Shown here in pieces: positions 20,750-29,109 of a stretch of 64,000 nt of DNA. The stretch is taken from NCBI GenBank assembly GCA_016490735.1, contig JAEMWC010000247.1:688501-752500 (forward strand). Reading direction: 5' to 3'. The translations under genes were made by a program, and so were the position numbers. Positions within the stretch are counted from its first letter, which is position 1. Each line of letters begins with the position of its first letter. The notes under the pieces are model-generated. The model saw nothing but the letters and a program-made list of their open reading frames with translations, did no database searches and was not told the DNA's origin. The DNA comes from Pachyseris speciosa (Eukaryota > Cnidaria > Anthozoa > Scleractinia > Pachyseridae).

Positions 20750-21535
20750 ATGACAGAAATTTCATTACGATTCAACAGTAAAAACAGAGACAAAATTGGT
20801 GTCAGTAAGAGTCATGATTTTGAAAAAAGATTCAATACACCTCTTAAATTAACGAATGATTTGAAATATGAAATGGCAGTGAATGTTATCAATATGACAT
20901 ACAGTTGGTACAATATAGGAGAATTTTTTGGGAATAATCAAATTAAATATAGCCACGACAAAGGCGCAAACTGGGAAACAATAACATTCGTTGACGGGAT
21001 GTATTCATACGACGATATCAACAGTTACATTCATGAGTATATGAGTAAAAATAGCCATGTACTGAATCCATCTGAAACAGACAAATCAAAATTCAAGTAT
21101 GGTATTAACATGTATTTCGTTTTGTCAACATATCGCATTTTGATTGAACTTGATGAAAACTATCGAGTGGATCTGAGAAATCTTGATTTCAGAAAACTTA
21201 TCGATTTCGATTCAAAATTAGTTTCAGCCACAGAATATGGAACAAATCTACTTGATATTACAAGAGGAGTGGATGAAATTTATATTAATTGTGATAATGT
21301 GATAGATAGCATTGTTGATGGAAATAGTACAAATACAATCGCTGTTATTCCAGTCACAGATCTCGGCAGAAGTTTACCTTTCACTTACAAACCTCGTTTT
21401 CTTTCATGGAATCCTATCTCAACAAACACAATCAGCTCAATACGTTTTTATGTCACTGATTCTTCTAGACAACCGGTTGATTTAAACGGGATAGATTGGT
21501 ATATTGAGTTATTCTTTAGAGGGACAGAATTATAA
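20750..21535 (+). CDS. Minor capsid (penton-like, single jelly-roll) protein
   Basis: 261 residues, intact, normal length for Polinton minor capsid proteins. It opens with MTEISLRFNSKNRDKIG and has the alternating beta-strand pattern of a jelly roll, with YEMAVNVINMTYSWYNIGEF near residue 40, YDDINSYIHEYM near 87, and a C-terminal strand block ending IDWYIELFFRGTEL. It should form pentamers at capsid vertices, where fibres could attach. It lies upstream of a small basic protein and the major capsid gene, the usual morphogenesis cluster. Confidence 0.85.
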   Translation: MTEISLRFNSKNRDKIGVSKSHDFEKRFNTPLKLTNDLKYEMAVNVINMTYSWYNIGEFFGNNQIKYSHDKGANWETITFVDGMYSYDDINSYIHEYMSKNSHVLNPSETDKSKFKYGINMYFVLSTYRILIELDENYRVDLRNLDFRKLIDFDSKLVSATEYGTNLLDITRGVDEIYINCDNVIDSIVDGNSTNTIAVIPVTDLGRSLPFTYKPRFLSWNPISTNTISSIRFYVTDSSRQPVDLNGIDWYIELFFRGTEL

Positions 21536-21548
21536 AACCTAATAGTAT

Positions 21549-21803
21549 ATGAAACGGTTTGAGTTTAAAAAATATGAACAACATGGTGAAGGTGTCATGA
21601 CTGACATTATCAAAACAGCTGGGAAAAAAGCAGCAGAAAAAGCAGCCACAACAATTGGTGAACATGCTGGCAAAAAAGCTGGTGACAAAATCATAGAACT
21701 TTTGAAAAAGAGAAAAAGTGGAAACAAGAGTGGAACTGAGAGTGTGAGCCAGACTGGTGGTTTAATCAAAAGAAAGAGAGGCAGACCTCGTAAAATCAAA
21801 TAA
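21549..21803 (+). CDS. Small basic AT-hook protein
   Basis: 84 residues. An Ala/Lys-rich amphipathic helix (IIKTAGKKAAEKAATTIGEH) is followed by a very basic tail ending in an AT-hook, KRKRGRPRKIK. The pattern suits a core protein that condenses DNA or a membrane-active peptide released by the protease (compare adenovirus core proteins). This is inference; no family name is given. A CCTA variant of the TCTA box lies 11 nt before the start, and the gene sits between the penton-like and major capsid genes. Confidence 0.7.
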   Translation: MKRFEFKKYEQHGEGVMTDIIKTAGKKAAEKAATTIGEHAGKKAGDKIIELLKKRKSGNKSGTESVSQTGGLIKRKRGRPRKIK

Positions 21804-21809
21804 CTTTTA

Positions 21810-21813
21810 TCTA
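21810..21813 (+). promoter_or_regulatory. TCTA box of the major capsid gene
   Basis: TCTA 16 nt before ATG 21826; the surrounding TCTAACACAAT is nearly the same as before the gene at 19926. Confidence 0.65.
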
Positions 21814-21825
21814 ACACAATAATAT

Positions 21826-23115
21826 ATGTCAAACTATCGTGACTCAAAATATATCGAAAGATATGAAGATGTAGTGTTCGAACTAGAGACAGCACTTAAT
21901 ACTGTAGTAGCAAACAATGATCATCAGAGGAAAACAGGTTACCGTTTCGTTGTTGATAACAGTGGAGAGACTACACCATTTGATTGGTACAATGCCCGTT
22001 TGAATGTTGATTTCATTGTAAAGAAGCTTGCAGATGGAGCCGCCATTGCAGAAAATGATAGAAATGGTATCGTCAATTCAGTTCACGCTCTTATAAACAC
22101 TCTTAATGTAAAAATGAATGGTATTGATGTTTATGAGTGCAGAGATGCCAACCAAGCCACAAATATTAAGTCGTTGCTTGAGTATTCACAAGGTTATGCT
22201 TCAAGTCAAGGAACAAATGAGTTTTTCTATCTTGACACCAACAGGATTGCTGATGACAGAGTTGCTCAGGTGGCTACTTATAACAAAGGTTTCGCAGCTC
22301 GCAAAGCACCGTTGAATACTGCTGGTGGTAAAGTAAATGCAGAGCTTGCATTGAACAGATACGGTTTTTTCAAGAGCCTTTGGGATGAACTTTTGCCAAA
22401 CTCTAAATTGGAGGTTAACTTGACACTTGAGAGTGATGACAATATGATTTGGCAAGCCGCTGATGATTGCCGTGTGGTACTAACTAAATTTCAGCTTATT
22501 GTTCCTCGTATTATTTTTAATTCAGCGGGAAAGTCACTGTACATGAGTAAGTATCTTGACAACAGAAAGTGGACTTACATGAGAGAAATGATTGAGAGAG
22601 GCAATTCAACAAGACAACAGACAGCCAATTTCCGTATTTCCACAGGAATAAACAAACCCAGGCATGTCTTTGTATTCATCATCAATGATGCTAATGATTC
22701 TGATCAGACAGCCAATAAATTTCTCTATAACACCTTTTCAGTTGCAAATAACCAAACTTTGAATGATTGTTATCTTGAGGTTGGCAATGGTAATGATTAT
22801 CCAGAGGTTCATTATAAACCATCAACAGAACCAACAAGAGTATTTAGAGATGTTTTGAAATATGTTCAAGCTGTAAATGATTTCAGTGAAAGTACCCTTC
22901 TTAACAGGGGCAATCTCGGTACAATATTCCCTTTCATTTATTTTGATTTGACGAAACAGAAACAGGATATCAAAGATGGAATGACAAAAGTGACTTTCAA
23001 ATACACTTTGAGTGAGGCAACAGATGCTGATTACAGTGTGTATGCATTGGTCCTCTATGAGCAGGATATTGAGATGAGAAAGACTGATGGTAAAATCGTC
23101 TTGAGATCTATGTAA
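21826..23115 (+). CDS. Major capsid protein, double jelly-roll
   Basis: 429 residues, intact, in the size range of Polinton hexon-like proteins. Features include FDWYNARLNVDFIVKKLADG near residue 45, typical of the first jelly roll, a long central region with WDELLPNSKLEVNLTLESDD, and a second sandwich with FPFIYFDLTKQKQDIKDG and VYALVLYEQDIEM. Trimers of such proteins form the capsomers of icosahedral shells. It follows the penton-like gene and precedes AT-rich spacer and the minor virion protein. The intact frame among broken neighbours suggests recent decay. Confidence 0.92.
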   Translation: MSNYRDSKYIERYEDVVFELETALNTVVANNDHQRKTGYRFVVDNSGETTPFDWYNARLNVDFIVKKLADGAAIAENDRNGIVNSVHALINTLNVKMNGIDVYECRDANQATNIKSLLEYSQGYASSQGTNEFFYLDTNRIADDRVAQVATYNKGFAARKAPLNTAGGKVNAELALNRYGFFKSLWDELLPNSKLEVNLTLESDDNMIWQAADDCRVVLTKFQLIVPRIIFNSAGKSLYMSKYLDNRKWTYMREMIERGNSTRQQTANFRISTGINKPRHVFVFIINDANDSDQTANKFLYNTFSVANNQTLNDCYLEVGNGNDYPEVHYKPSTEPTRVFRDVLKYVQAVNDFSESTLLNRGNLGTIFPFIYFDLTKQKQDIKDGMTKVTFKYTLSEATDADYSVYALVLYEQDIEMRKTDGKIVLRSM

Positions 23116-23250
23116 ATGGAATAATTAATTGGAAATAATTAATTAAATTAAATAAAATAAATAAATTGAATAAATTAAATAAATAATTAAATTAAATAAA
23201 TTAAATAAACCATTGTTTACATTAAATACAATTTAGCATAAACATATATT
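23116..23250 (+). repeat. AT-only low-complexity tract after the capsid gene
   Basis: Irregular AAATAAATT/AATTAAAT repeats from about 23120 to 23210, almost free of G and C; possibly a transcript end and spacer. Confidence 0.7.
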
Positions 23251-23252
23251 AT

Positions 23253-24080
23253 ATGACTACTTATTATCCTCATGGAGTGACATTTTCACAAGGTCAGAAA
23301 CAAAAGCTAGCAAAAGCTTATGCAACAAATTCACCTGTAACAATAAGGTTGACGCATAGTGAATTGTCTGGAAATGATCAACTAATGTTGACTAAGAGAC
23401 AAATCAACAAACTGATTAAATAAAAAAGATTGGGAAAAGGATCAGACATCAAAATATCAAAAAATCAAATCAGAAAAGCAGTTGTAGAAGGAGGCTCTCT
23501 TTGGTCCAGTCTTTTTTCACTTGGAACAAAACTATTGCCATATGCAACTAAAGCTGTAGCTAAGGCAGCTCCAGCATTGGCTACTGGTGCTCTTTCTTCA
23601 TTAGCAAGTCAAGGTGTTGATAAACTATTTGGGAAGAAACAAAGTGGAGGATTTCTTATTCCTAATGCCAATTTATCCCAATTATTGAATGTAGGAAATT
23701 TATTGAATACGAGACAGATGGCTGATGTTATCCAAAAAATGCAGTATGGTGGAGACGTTGTTATAAAACCAACAAAAACACAGATTGGAAATGGTATTGG
23801 AACAATACTCGCCAGTATTGGAATTCCTTTAGCCATAGAAGCAATTAGAAAATTAACTGGAAAAGGGTTGCATGTTGAACACAGCCGTCCAAGAAGGTCA
23901 ATACCAGTTCACGTTCCAGATTCCATTGCAGTTAATAAAAGTGGTGGGAAACATGCTATGATGCCATGGCGATCCCCTCCTGTTATTGGTACATGGGATA
24001 ACCCAATAGGCATGGGAATGAAAAAACAAAAAGAAAAACCAAAGGAAAAGGACTTCTACTGGGCAAAAACAGTCCATTAA
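23253..24080 (+). pseudogene. Minor virion protein with hydrophobic/Ala-rich region, in-frame stop
   Basis: ATG 23253 opens a 56-codon frame (MTTYYPHGVTFSQGQKQKLA) that meets TAA at 23421-23423. The same frame then continues without an ATG near its start to 24080: GGSLWSSLFSLGTKLLPYAT, then KAVAKAAPALATGALSSLAS, and a basic tail. The layout (basic N-terminus, amphipathic Ala/Leu helix, Gly-rich linker, basic end) resembles core or membrane-lytic virion proteins of adenovirus-like viruses, but no homology is claimed. A neighbouring frame near 24060 reads KNSPLNSIPILGTIL, so the C-terminus may also be frameshifted. TTG 23430 is not a credible start. Confidence 0.65.
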
Positions 24081-24081
24081 A

Positions 24082-24567
24082 TTCAATCCCCATACTAGGA
24101 ACCATTTTGTAAATAAACCCTTATCTAACTTTGAGTTAATCAATTGGGTGAAACAACTTGGAATAAAACATTTTAGAGGAGTATTTTCAAGAGACAACCT
24201 GCCGAGACAAATAAAAAACAATGAATGTGGGATAGTCAATCTTGATTCCAAAATTGGACCAGGTACTCATTGGGTTTGTTATAGGAATTTCAAAACTGAT
24301 AAATACTGTGAATACTTCGACTCTTTTGGTTTAATGATGCCGACAGAAGTTCAAATATATATGTTGACAAGCGGTAAACAACTTGAATACTCTGGTGATG
24401 AGATACAAGAAAGGGATTCAGTCTTGTGTGGAGATTGGTGTTTGTACTATCTTCTTGAGAGACAAAAAGGCAGATCTATTCTGAATACAATACACAATTC
24501 CAAATTCAGTCCAACAGATACGAGTGTCAATCACAGATTCATCATAGACTACTTCGAAAATATCTAA
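24082..24567 (+). pseudogene. Adenain-like cysteine protease, start codon lost
   Basis: Catalytic landmarks of the adenovirus/Polinton maturation protease are visible in order: GPGTHWVCYRN (His), EYFDSFGL (acidic residue) and DSVLCGDWCLYYL (Cys, in the CGxxC context). The conserved opening (KPLSNFELINWVKQLGIKHF) begins at about 24115, but no ATG occurs in this frame between the stop at 24019 and the core; GTG 24148 lies inside the conserved region. Unless a non-AUG start or frameshifting is used, the gene cannot be translated normally. It would cleave capsid and core precursors. It sits right after the minor virion protein. Confidence 0.85.
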
Positions 24568-24576
24568 ATAATATGC

Positions 24577-24825
24577 ATGAAGTTAGTTCCGGTAAAAGTT
24601 GGATTAAATGATTTTCAGAGGTTAATGATTGATCGCGCTGATTTTGACAATGAAACAATATTCATCAAATTAACTCCCTTTCAAATGATTGGTGGTGATC
24701 ACATATTATTTGTTTGCCATTTGACGAAAGAATTAATGAAATATAAAGTAATGAATAATGAAGAATTTTGCATCAAGTTATTTCCATCAAGTTGTGTAGA
24801 TGAAAACGGGATTTTATATAATTAA
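24577..24825 (+). CDS. Unknown 82-residue protein
   Basis: Intact small frame, MKLVPVKVGLNDFQRLMIDR at its start, mixed alpha/beta character, no Cys cluster or membrane segment. I do not recognise it. An alternative ATG at 24573 is in another frame. A TCTA sits at 24563-24566, 14 nt before the ATG chosen, which supports expression. It lies between the protease and the Cys-ribbon gene with 9-bp and 7-bp gaps, so it is probably part of a virion gene cluster. Confidence 0.55.
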   Translation: MKLVPVKVGLNDFQRLMIDRADFDNETIFIKLTPFQMIGGDHILFVCHLTKELMKYKVMNNEEFCIKLFPSSCVDENGILYN

Positions 24826-24832
24826 ATAACAT

Positions 24833-25375
24833 ATGACATGTACATGCGGTCTTGATAAGACAAAGACACTTTGCTCGATGAAAGAGTGTGCTAAAAGGAA
24901 AAAGATCAGATACTGGGGATTGAATAAGATTGACTCACGTATTCTTGATGCTACAGGATCAACAAAAGATCTCGCTGGAAAAAGACAGAAATTGATTTCT
25001 GAAGGAATTAAAAACAATGCCGAACTCAAAAAACTCAAAGACAAGATACTATACACAAACACTCGAAACGATGAAAAGGAAAAGATCAGAAAAGAAGCAG
25101 CAGAGATTATGGAAAAAAGAAAAGATATAAATGCCAAACTTGCAAAAGTCAACAAAGAATTGGAAAAGATGAAGTCGGACGACATCAAAGGTGGAAACTT
25201 ATCTAACTTATATACAATGGTGAAATCATACTGTCTGAAACAGAAGAAAGTCACTGAATGTGTACCAGGAAGTGAAAGATATCAGAAGACTAAAAATGGT
25301 CGAACTGTGATGAAATGTACTTGTGCTGAATGTGGAATCACAAAGACTAAATTTGTCAGAAATCGGGGAAACTAA
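24833..25375 (+). CDS. Coiled-coil protein with C-terminal DUF5679-like zinc ribbon
   Basis: 180 residues, intact. The N-terminus is Cys-rich (TCTCGLDKTKTLCSMKECAK), the middle is a charged coiled coil (EIMEKRKDINAKLAKVNKEL near 85-125), and the C-terminus (about 135-178) has SYCLKQKKVTE, then KNGRTVMKCTCAECGITKTK, the pattern of the DUF5679 ribbon seen in virophages, Polintons and some large DNA viruses, although the first CxxC is CLKQ here, so one Cys is lost. Function unknown in the family. A GC-rich hairpin follows the stop. Confidence 0.65.
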   Translation: MTCTCGLDKTKTLCSMKECAKRKKIRYWGLNKIDSRILDATGSTKDLAGKRQKLISEGIKNNAELKKLKDKILYTNTRNDEKEKIRKEAAEIMEKRKDINAKLAKVNKELEKMKSDDIKGGNLSNLYTMVKSYCLKQKKVTECVPGSERYQKTKNGRTVMKCTCAECGITKTKFVRNRGN

Positions 25376-25378
25376 TTA

Positions 25379-25398
25379 GCCCGTCTGAAGGGGCGGGC
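25379..25398 (+). terminator. GC-rich hairpin after the zinc-ribbon gene
   Basis: GCCCGTC and GGGCGGGC pair around a short loop 5 nt after the stop codon. It stands out in AT-rich surroundings. It could end or protect a transcript; this role is a guess. Confidence 0.3.
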
Positions 25399-25432
25399 AT
25401 ATTAACAACTGGATTGGATTTGCTTGGTCATG

Positions 25433-26060
25433 CGGCTCCAATGATTGGGTAAAAAGGCATTGCAAGCTGGAAGATATTACGCTTCAGAAGCTCTCAGAAA
25501 TCCAAAAAATCAACAGTATTTGATTGACAAAGGACTTTCCCTAGCAAAGCCGGCTATTAGGTCAGTTGGAAAAAAGCATTATTTGATTTAAGTACAAAAA
25601 TACGTCCAAAGCGTGCTGACAAGAGACAAACCCATAAAACAGATATCAAGGGTATTGATTATACTCGTGGTGGTGCTATTGACATTCATAAGGTTATTGG
25701 CAAGCTTCCTAAACCAAAAGCAGGTTGGACTCCAAGTAAGTATAAATATATGGGCCCTTATAATCCATTGGATGAACAACTGGAATATGATCCATTGACT
25801 GGAGAGGTGTTAAAATGGAATGTCCTACCTTACAATAAAGTAGATGAAATAGCAGCTTATTATGATATTTGTTATGATATGGGAAAAATAAAGGTGATTG
25901 TGATAGAACAATGGTCGAGTCACTAGATCAAATACCATATGGTGAGATGCCAAAATGGGGTCAAACAGCCAGATTCTTAATTGACAAAAAACAGAAACTT
26001 GGTCTCGGCATTTCAAAAAACGGAAAAAGCCGTCGAGTGAAGAAAACTGGCAAGAAAAAC
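25433..26060 (+). pseudogene. Parvovirus-type phospholipase A2-like protein, inactivated
   Basis: In one frame the N-terminal part (GKKALQAGRYYASEALRNPK) leads to the PLA2 domain: a calcium loop with KYKYMGPYNPLDEQ near 25740 and the helix EIAAYYDICYDMG near 25845. The family has His-Asp in this helix; here the His codon is Tyr, removing the catalytic base. A frameshift within the following A-run (about 25885) separates the remaining part (MPKWGQTARFLIDKKQKLGL). Parvovirus capsids use this domain to breach endosomes. There is no clear start codon. It precedes the integrase and overlaps its open frame. Confidence 0.7.
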
Positions 26061-26983
26061 TAGCTGATGAATTACATGCACCCATAAAACGAAATTTCAC
26101 TCGGCGGCGTGTAATTGTAAATAAAATTGATGAAATATGGGCAAGTGATCTAGTTGAAATGCAACAGTTCAGTAAATGGAATAAAGGTTATCGATATCTT
26201 CTTATGGTTATTGATGTCTTCAGCAAATATGGTTGGATTGTCCCATTGAAGGATAAGAAAGGTGAATCTGTCACTGAAGCATTCAAATCAATATTCATGG
26301 AAGGCAGAAAACCACAGTATTTATGGGTTGATAAAGGTAAAGAGCTTTACAACAAACACTTGAAGGACTTGCTAGAGAAACATAGTGTACAGATGTACTC
26401 AACTGAGAATGAAGAGAAGTCATCAGTAGTTGAAAGATGGAATAAGACAATGAAGTCCAAAATGTGGAAGCAGTTCACTGTTCAAGGTAATACACAGTAT
26501 TTAGACATGTTACCAAAATTAGTGAAACAGTATAATAATACCAAACATTCAAGCACAAAGATGACACCCGTTGAAGCATCTGATAAGAGGAATGAAGGAA
26601 CTGTTTACTTTAATCTATATGGTGATATGGAGCCATTATCAGCTAAACCGAAATTTAAGGTTGGTGACAAGGTCCGAATATCTAAGTATAAACGGAATGT
26701 GTTCGACAAGGGCTATACACCAAATTGGACTGAAGAAGTGTTTACAGTTGATAAGATCCAATACACTAATCCAATCACTTACAAACTAAAAGATCTCAAC
26801 GATGAAGATATTCCAGGGAGTTTTTATGAACCTGAATTATTAAAAGCCAGACAGGATGTATTCCGTATTGATAAAGTCATTTGCAGAGATTACAAGAAGA
26901 AGCAAGCTTTGGTGAAGTGGAAGGGTTACAGTGACGAATTTAACAGTTGGATACCGTTCAAGGATTTAAAAGATATATCATAA
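25985..26983 (+). CDS. Polinton RVE integrase with C-terminal chromodomain, N-terminus uncertain
   Basis: The core carries the three catalytic acids: IWASDLVEMQ, QYLWVDKGKELYN and NEEKSSVVERWNKTMKS. An SH3-like region (FKVGDKVRISKYKR) and a chromodomain (FRIDKVICRDYKKKQALVKW, then KGYSDEFNSWIPF) follow. The frame is open from 25985, but the first ATG (26159) lies just after the first catalytic Asp (26150), so that ATG cannot be the native start; the original start was probably lost or joined to the preceding frame. In the family it inserts the linear genome with a 6-bp duplication, as seen here. Confidence 0.9.
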   Translation, partial: QKTETWSRHFKKRKKPSSEENWQEKLADELHAPIKRNFTRRRVIVNKIDEIWASDLVEMQQFSKWNKGYRYLLMVIDVFSKYGWIVPLKDKKGESVTEAFKSIFMEGRKPQYLWVDKGKELYNKHLKDLLEKHSVQMYSTENEEKSSVVERWNKTMKSKMWKQFTVQGNTQYLDMLPKLVKQYNNTKHSSTKMTPVEASDKRNEGTVYFNLYGDMEPLSAKPKFKVGDKVRISKYKRNVFDKGYTPNWTEEVFTVDKIQYTNPITYKLKDLNDEDIPGSFYEPELLKARQDVFRIDKVICRDYKKKQALVKWKGYSDEFNSWIPFKDLKDIS

Positions 26984-27115
26984 AAGAAAATTATCTAACA
27001 TATATATAAGTAGACCTTACAGTATTCTGTTATTTGCTATTATATGTAGCCAAAAATATGATTGTTTCTGGCTATATAAAAAACATATTTAAAAACAAAT
27101 CTATAGTTATTACAT
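26984..27115 (+). promoter_or_regulatory. Spacer with TCTA box at 27100-27103
   Basis: AT-rich spacer; TCTA lies 16 nt before ATG 27116 of the zinc-finger gene, followed by TAGTTATTACAT. Confidence 0.55.
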
Positions 27116-27391
27116 ATGGAGAATAAGAATGTTAAAAGAGGTCGTGGAAGGCCTAGAGTTTTTACTGATGAAGAAAGAAGAAATCATAGAACCAACTACA
27201 TGTTAAATAAAGAATGGTATTGTGATATCTGCAAGACAGGACGGAATTATACGCTAGCTGGGAAGTGGTCTCACTTGAAAACAAAGAAGCACATAAAAAA
27301 TATGATACCAGCTATTGATGAGAGAGACATCAATTTTGTAATGAACGGAGCACGCAGAAACGATGGAGCAATAGTGATAAAGAGGGAATGA
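27116..27391 (+). CDS. C2H2 zinc-finger protein with AT-hook
   Basis: 91 residues, intact. An AT-hook (VKRGRGRPRVF) is near the N-terminus and a single zinc finger, CDICKTGRNYTLAGKWSHLKTKKH (C-x2-C-x12-H-x5-H), occupies about residues 37-60. It probably binds the AT-rich element DNA; role in replication or gene control is inference. It lies between integrase and polymerase. Confidence 0.75.
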   Translation: MENKNVKRGRGRPRVFTDEERRNHRTNYMLNKEWYCDICKTGRNYTLAGKWSHLKTKKHIKNMIPAIDERDINFVMNGARRNDGAIVIKRE

Positions 27392-27474
27392 CAGTTCAAA
27401 GGATCCAGTTTTTGGATTACTTGAATTTTTAAATATATAAAACACATTTAAAGAAATAGTGACTATAGAATAAT

Positions 27475-28286
27475 ATGGAAAAAATAATCGAAACCAATTA
27501 TATGGATAAGAAGAGTCTCAAGAAACTGAGCAAATCTGAGCTCATCAATTTGCTGTTGAAGCAACAGAAGAAACCAAAGATCGTTATCGTGGATGATACC
27601 AAACCAACTCCAGTACAAAGAACCAAAAAGGTGGTTCAAAAACCAACTCCTTCACCAAGAACAAAAAGACCAACTGTCAGAGAATTAGTTGATTACTTCG
27701 AAAGAAAAAGATTACCAGCCCCACCAGCAGAATGGTTGGAAGAAATAGAACAAATGAAAAAGAAACCAGTCCCAGCACCGAGAACCAAAAAACCGTTACC
27801 AGTACCATTACCAATGACTAAGATAGAGAAAGTTGATAAAGCTTTGAAAGGTTATACTGAGTCTTTTGAAATCAGTATAAAAAATGACAAAGACCCGCTT
27901 GCGCAACTGCAAAACACAAGAAAGGCTGTTGCATATAATATTATAAAATTGTTGAATGAAATGAAAGGACTGAAATTTGTTGAAACACTCAAGGTAACAT
28001 TTGCAAAAATGACTGACGGAGAAATAGAATACAAAACCGCATATTTCAACAGTGTAGCTCAAACAATTGTGAATAATCTGGAAGTAACGGAATCACTACA
28101 GTTGTCAAAAGACCAAATAATGAATAAGATTGCAGTTTGGGTATCTGAAGGTTCTGGTTGGACAATTGAATCTGTTGACAGCCATTATCTTAATGTTGTG
28201 AAATATAAACCAATGAGAGGCTCTTCATACATTAAACTACCTCAGGAACTTAGAAACAGTAGAAAAGGATTGATTAATATGTATAC
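27475..28286 (+). pseudogene. DNA polymerase B N-terminal region only (Polinton A), truncated
   Basis: About 270 residues match the N-terminal region of the polymerases of copies 1 and 3: a start with MDKKSLKKLSKSELINLLLK, a Pro/Arg/Lys-rich part (TPSPRTKRPTVRELV, VPAPRTKKPLPVPL), the block SEGSGWTIESVDSHYLNVV and SSYIKLPQELRNSRKGLINM. After GLINM (28284) similarity ends at once; the exonuclease and polymerase domains are absent and the frame runs on to 28443 in unrelated repeat sequence. The element therefore cannot copy itself without another copy's polymerase. Confidence 0.85.
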
Positions 28287-28806
28287 AAAGTATCTAGCGA
28301 CAAAGTCGCTGTATACAAAGTATCTAGCGATTGGAAAAAGCGGGGGCCTTTCGTTAGCGAAATGTATACAAGCCACCCCATGGAATAACGAAAACCCCCC
28401 GCCGTTATTCCATGGGTTAAAAACACACAAAAAATCACCCTGAGATGGTGTCGGGTTGATGGGTAGAGCTATATTCGAGCTTAGGCTTGTCAGAAGTGCC
28501 GGTTCAACCTCAAGCCGGAGGGTGAAAAAAAACAAATAAACAAATACTTGGCCCCAAGAGGGTCTGATAGGGCCAGAGCGGAGTGGTGGTGGGAAAAACA
28601 TAAATGATAGTGCTCTGGTGGGGTGGAGGTGGGAATACAAAAAAAAAAAAAAAAAACCTCTCATGAGGGACGGGTGGTGATTCAAATTCCAAATTAAGTC
28701 CCTCATTAGAGGTTCTGGTGGCCACCAGTTTTGCTATTTTTTTCTGCATCTTTAATTGCTTCAACAAATTCAAAGGTAATTTTTCCGAGAATGTCACGCT
28801 TGGTAA
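28281..28806. other. Hairpin-rich insert replacing the polymerase catalytic domains
   Basis: It begins with a 30-bp direct repeat (GTATACAAAGTATCTAGCGA at 28281-28300 and 28311-28330) containing the hairpin AGCGAC-AAA-GTCGCT. A second hairpin pairs CCCATGGAATAACG (28377-28390) with CGTTATTCCATGGG (28403-28416). The remainder is GC-richer, with a poly-A/T run at 28639-28656, and is unlike the rest of the element. No gene was recognised. It is either the scar of an internal deletion or a small insertion. Confidence 0.6.
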
Positions 28807-29103
28807 TTTTTCCGAGAAAGTCACGCATTTTTAATAAACTATAGATTCCTTCAGATTTAACCATAAATTCAAAAGTGTGCTGACCTTGGTTCCATCAGAT
28901 TGAACAACTATATATTCCATCAAATTAAATAACTATATATTTCATCAAATTAAATAACTATATATTCCATCAAATTAAATAACTATATATTCCATCAAAT
29001 TAAATAACTATATATTCCATAATACGAGACCAGAAGGCGAGTAGTATAGTGTTTGGGGAAAAACGAAATCAATTGATTTCGTTCCCCCAAACACTATACT
29101 ACT
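28807..29103 (-). repeat. Right terminal inverted repeat of Polinton A
   Basis: Reverse complement of the left repeat: the 64-nt palindrome (29040-29103) differs from the left one at one base, and five rather than three 25-bp iterons (about 28904-29028) explain why this arm is about 50 bp longer (two extra units). A partial second copy of the innermost block (TTTTTCCGAGAATGTCACGC) lies just inside at about 28779. Confidence 0.95.
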
Positions 29104-29109
29104 TACGTC
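29104..29109 (+). repeat. Target-site duplication of Polinton A (right)
   Basis: TACGTC, identical to 12453-12458 on the left. Confidence 0.95.

Larger units (their letters stand above)
12459..29103. mobile_element. Polinton A: near-complete Polinton/Maverick (polintovirus-like) element
   Basis: It is a 16.6-kb element bounded by a perfect 6-bp target duplication TACGTC (12453-12458 and 29104-29109), the hallmark duplication length of Polintons, with AG...CT termini. It contains the Polinton core set: RVE integrase with chromodomain, A32-like ATPase, adenain-like protease, penton-like and double-jelly-roll capsid proteins and a polymerase N-terminal part. The polymerase catalytic domains are missing and several genes have frameshifts or stops. 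The left half is transcribed mostly leftward and the right half rightward, from a divergent promoter at 19890-19925. Confidence 0.97.

Noticed and set aside
23118..23220. Origin of replication
   Set aside because: AT-rich low complexity alone is not evidence; protein-primed elements start at their ends.
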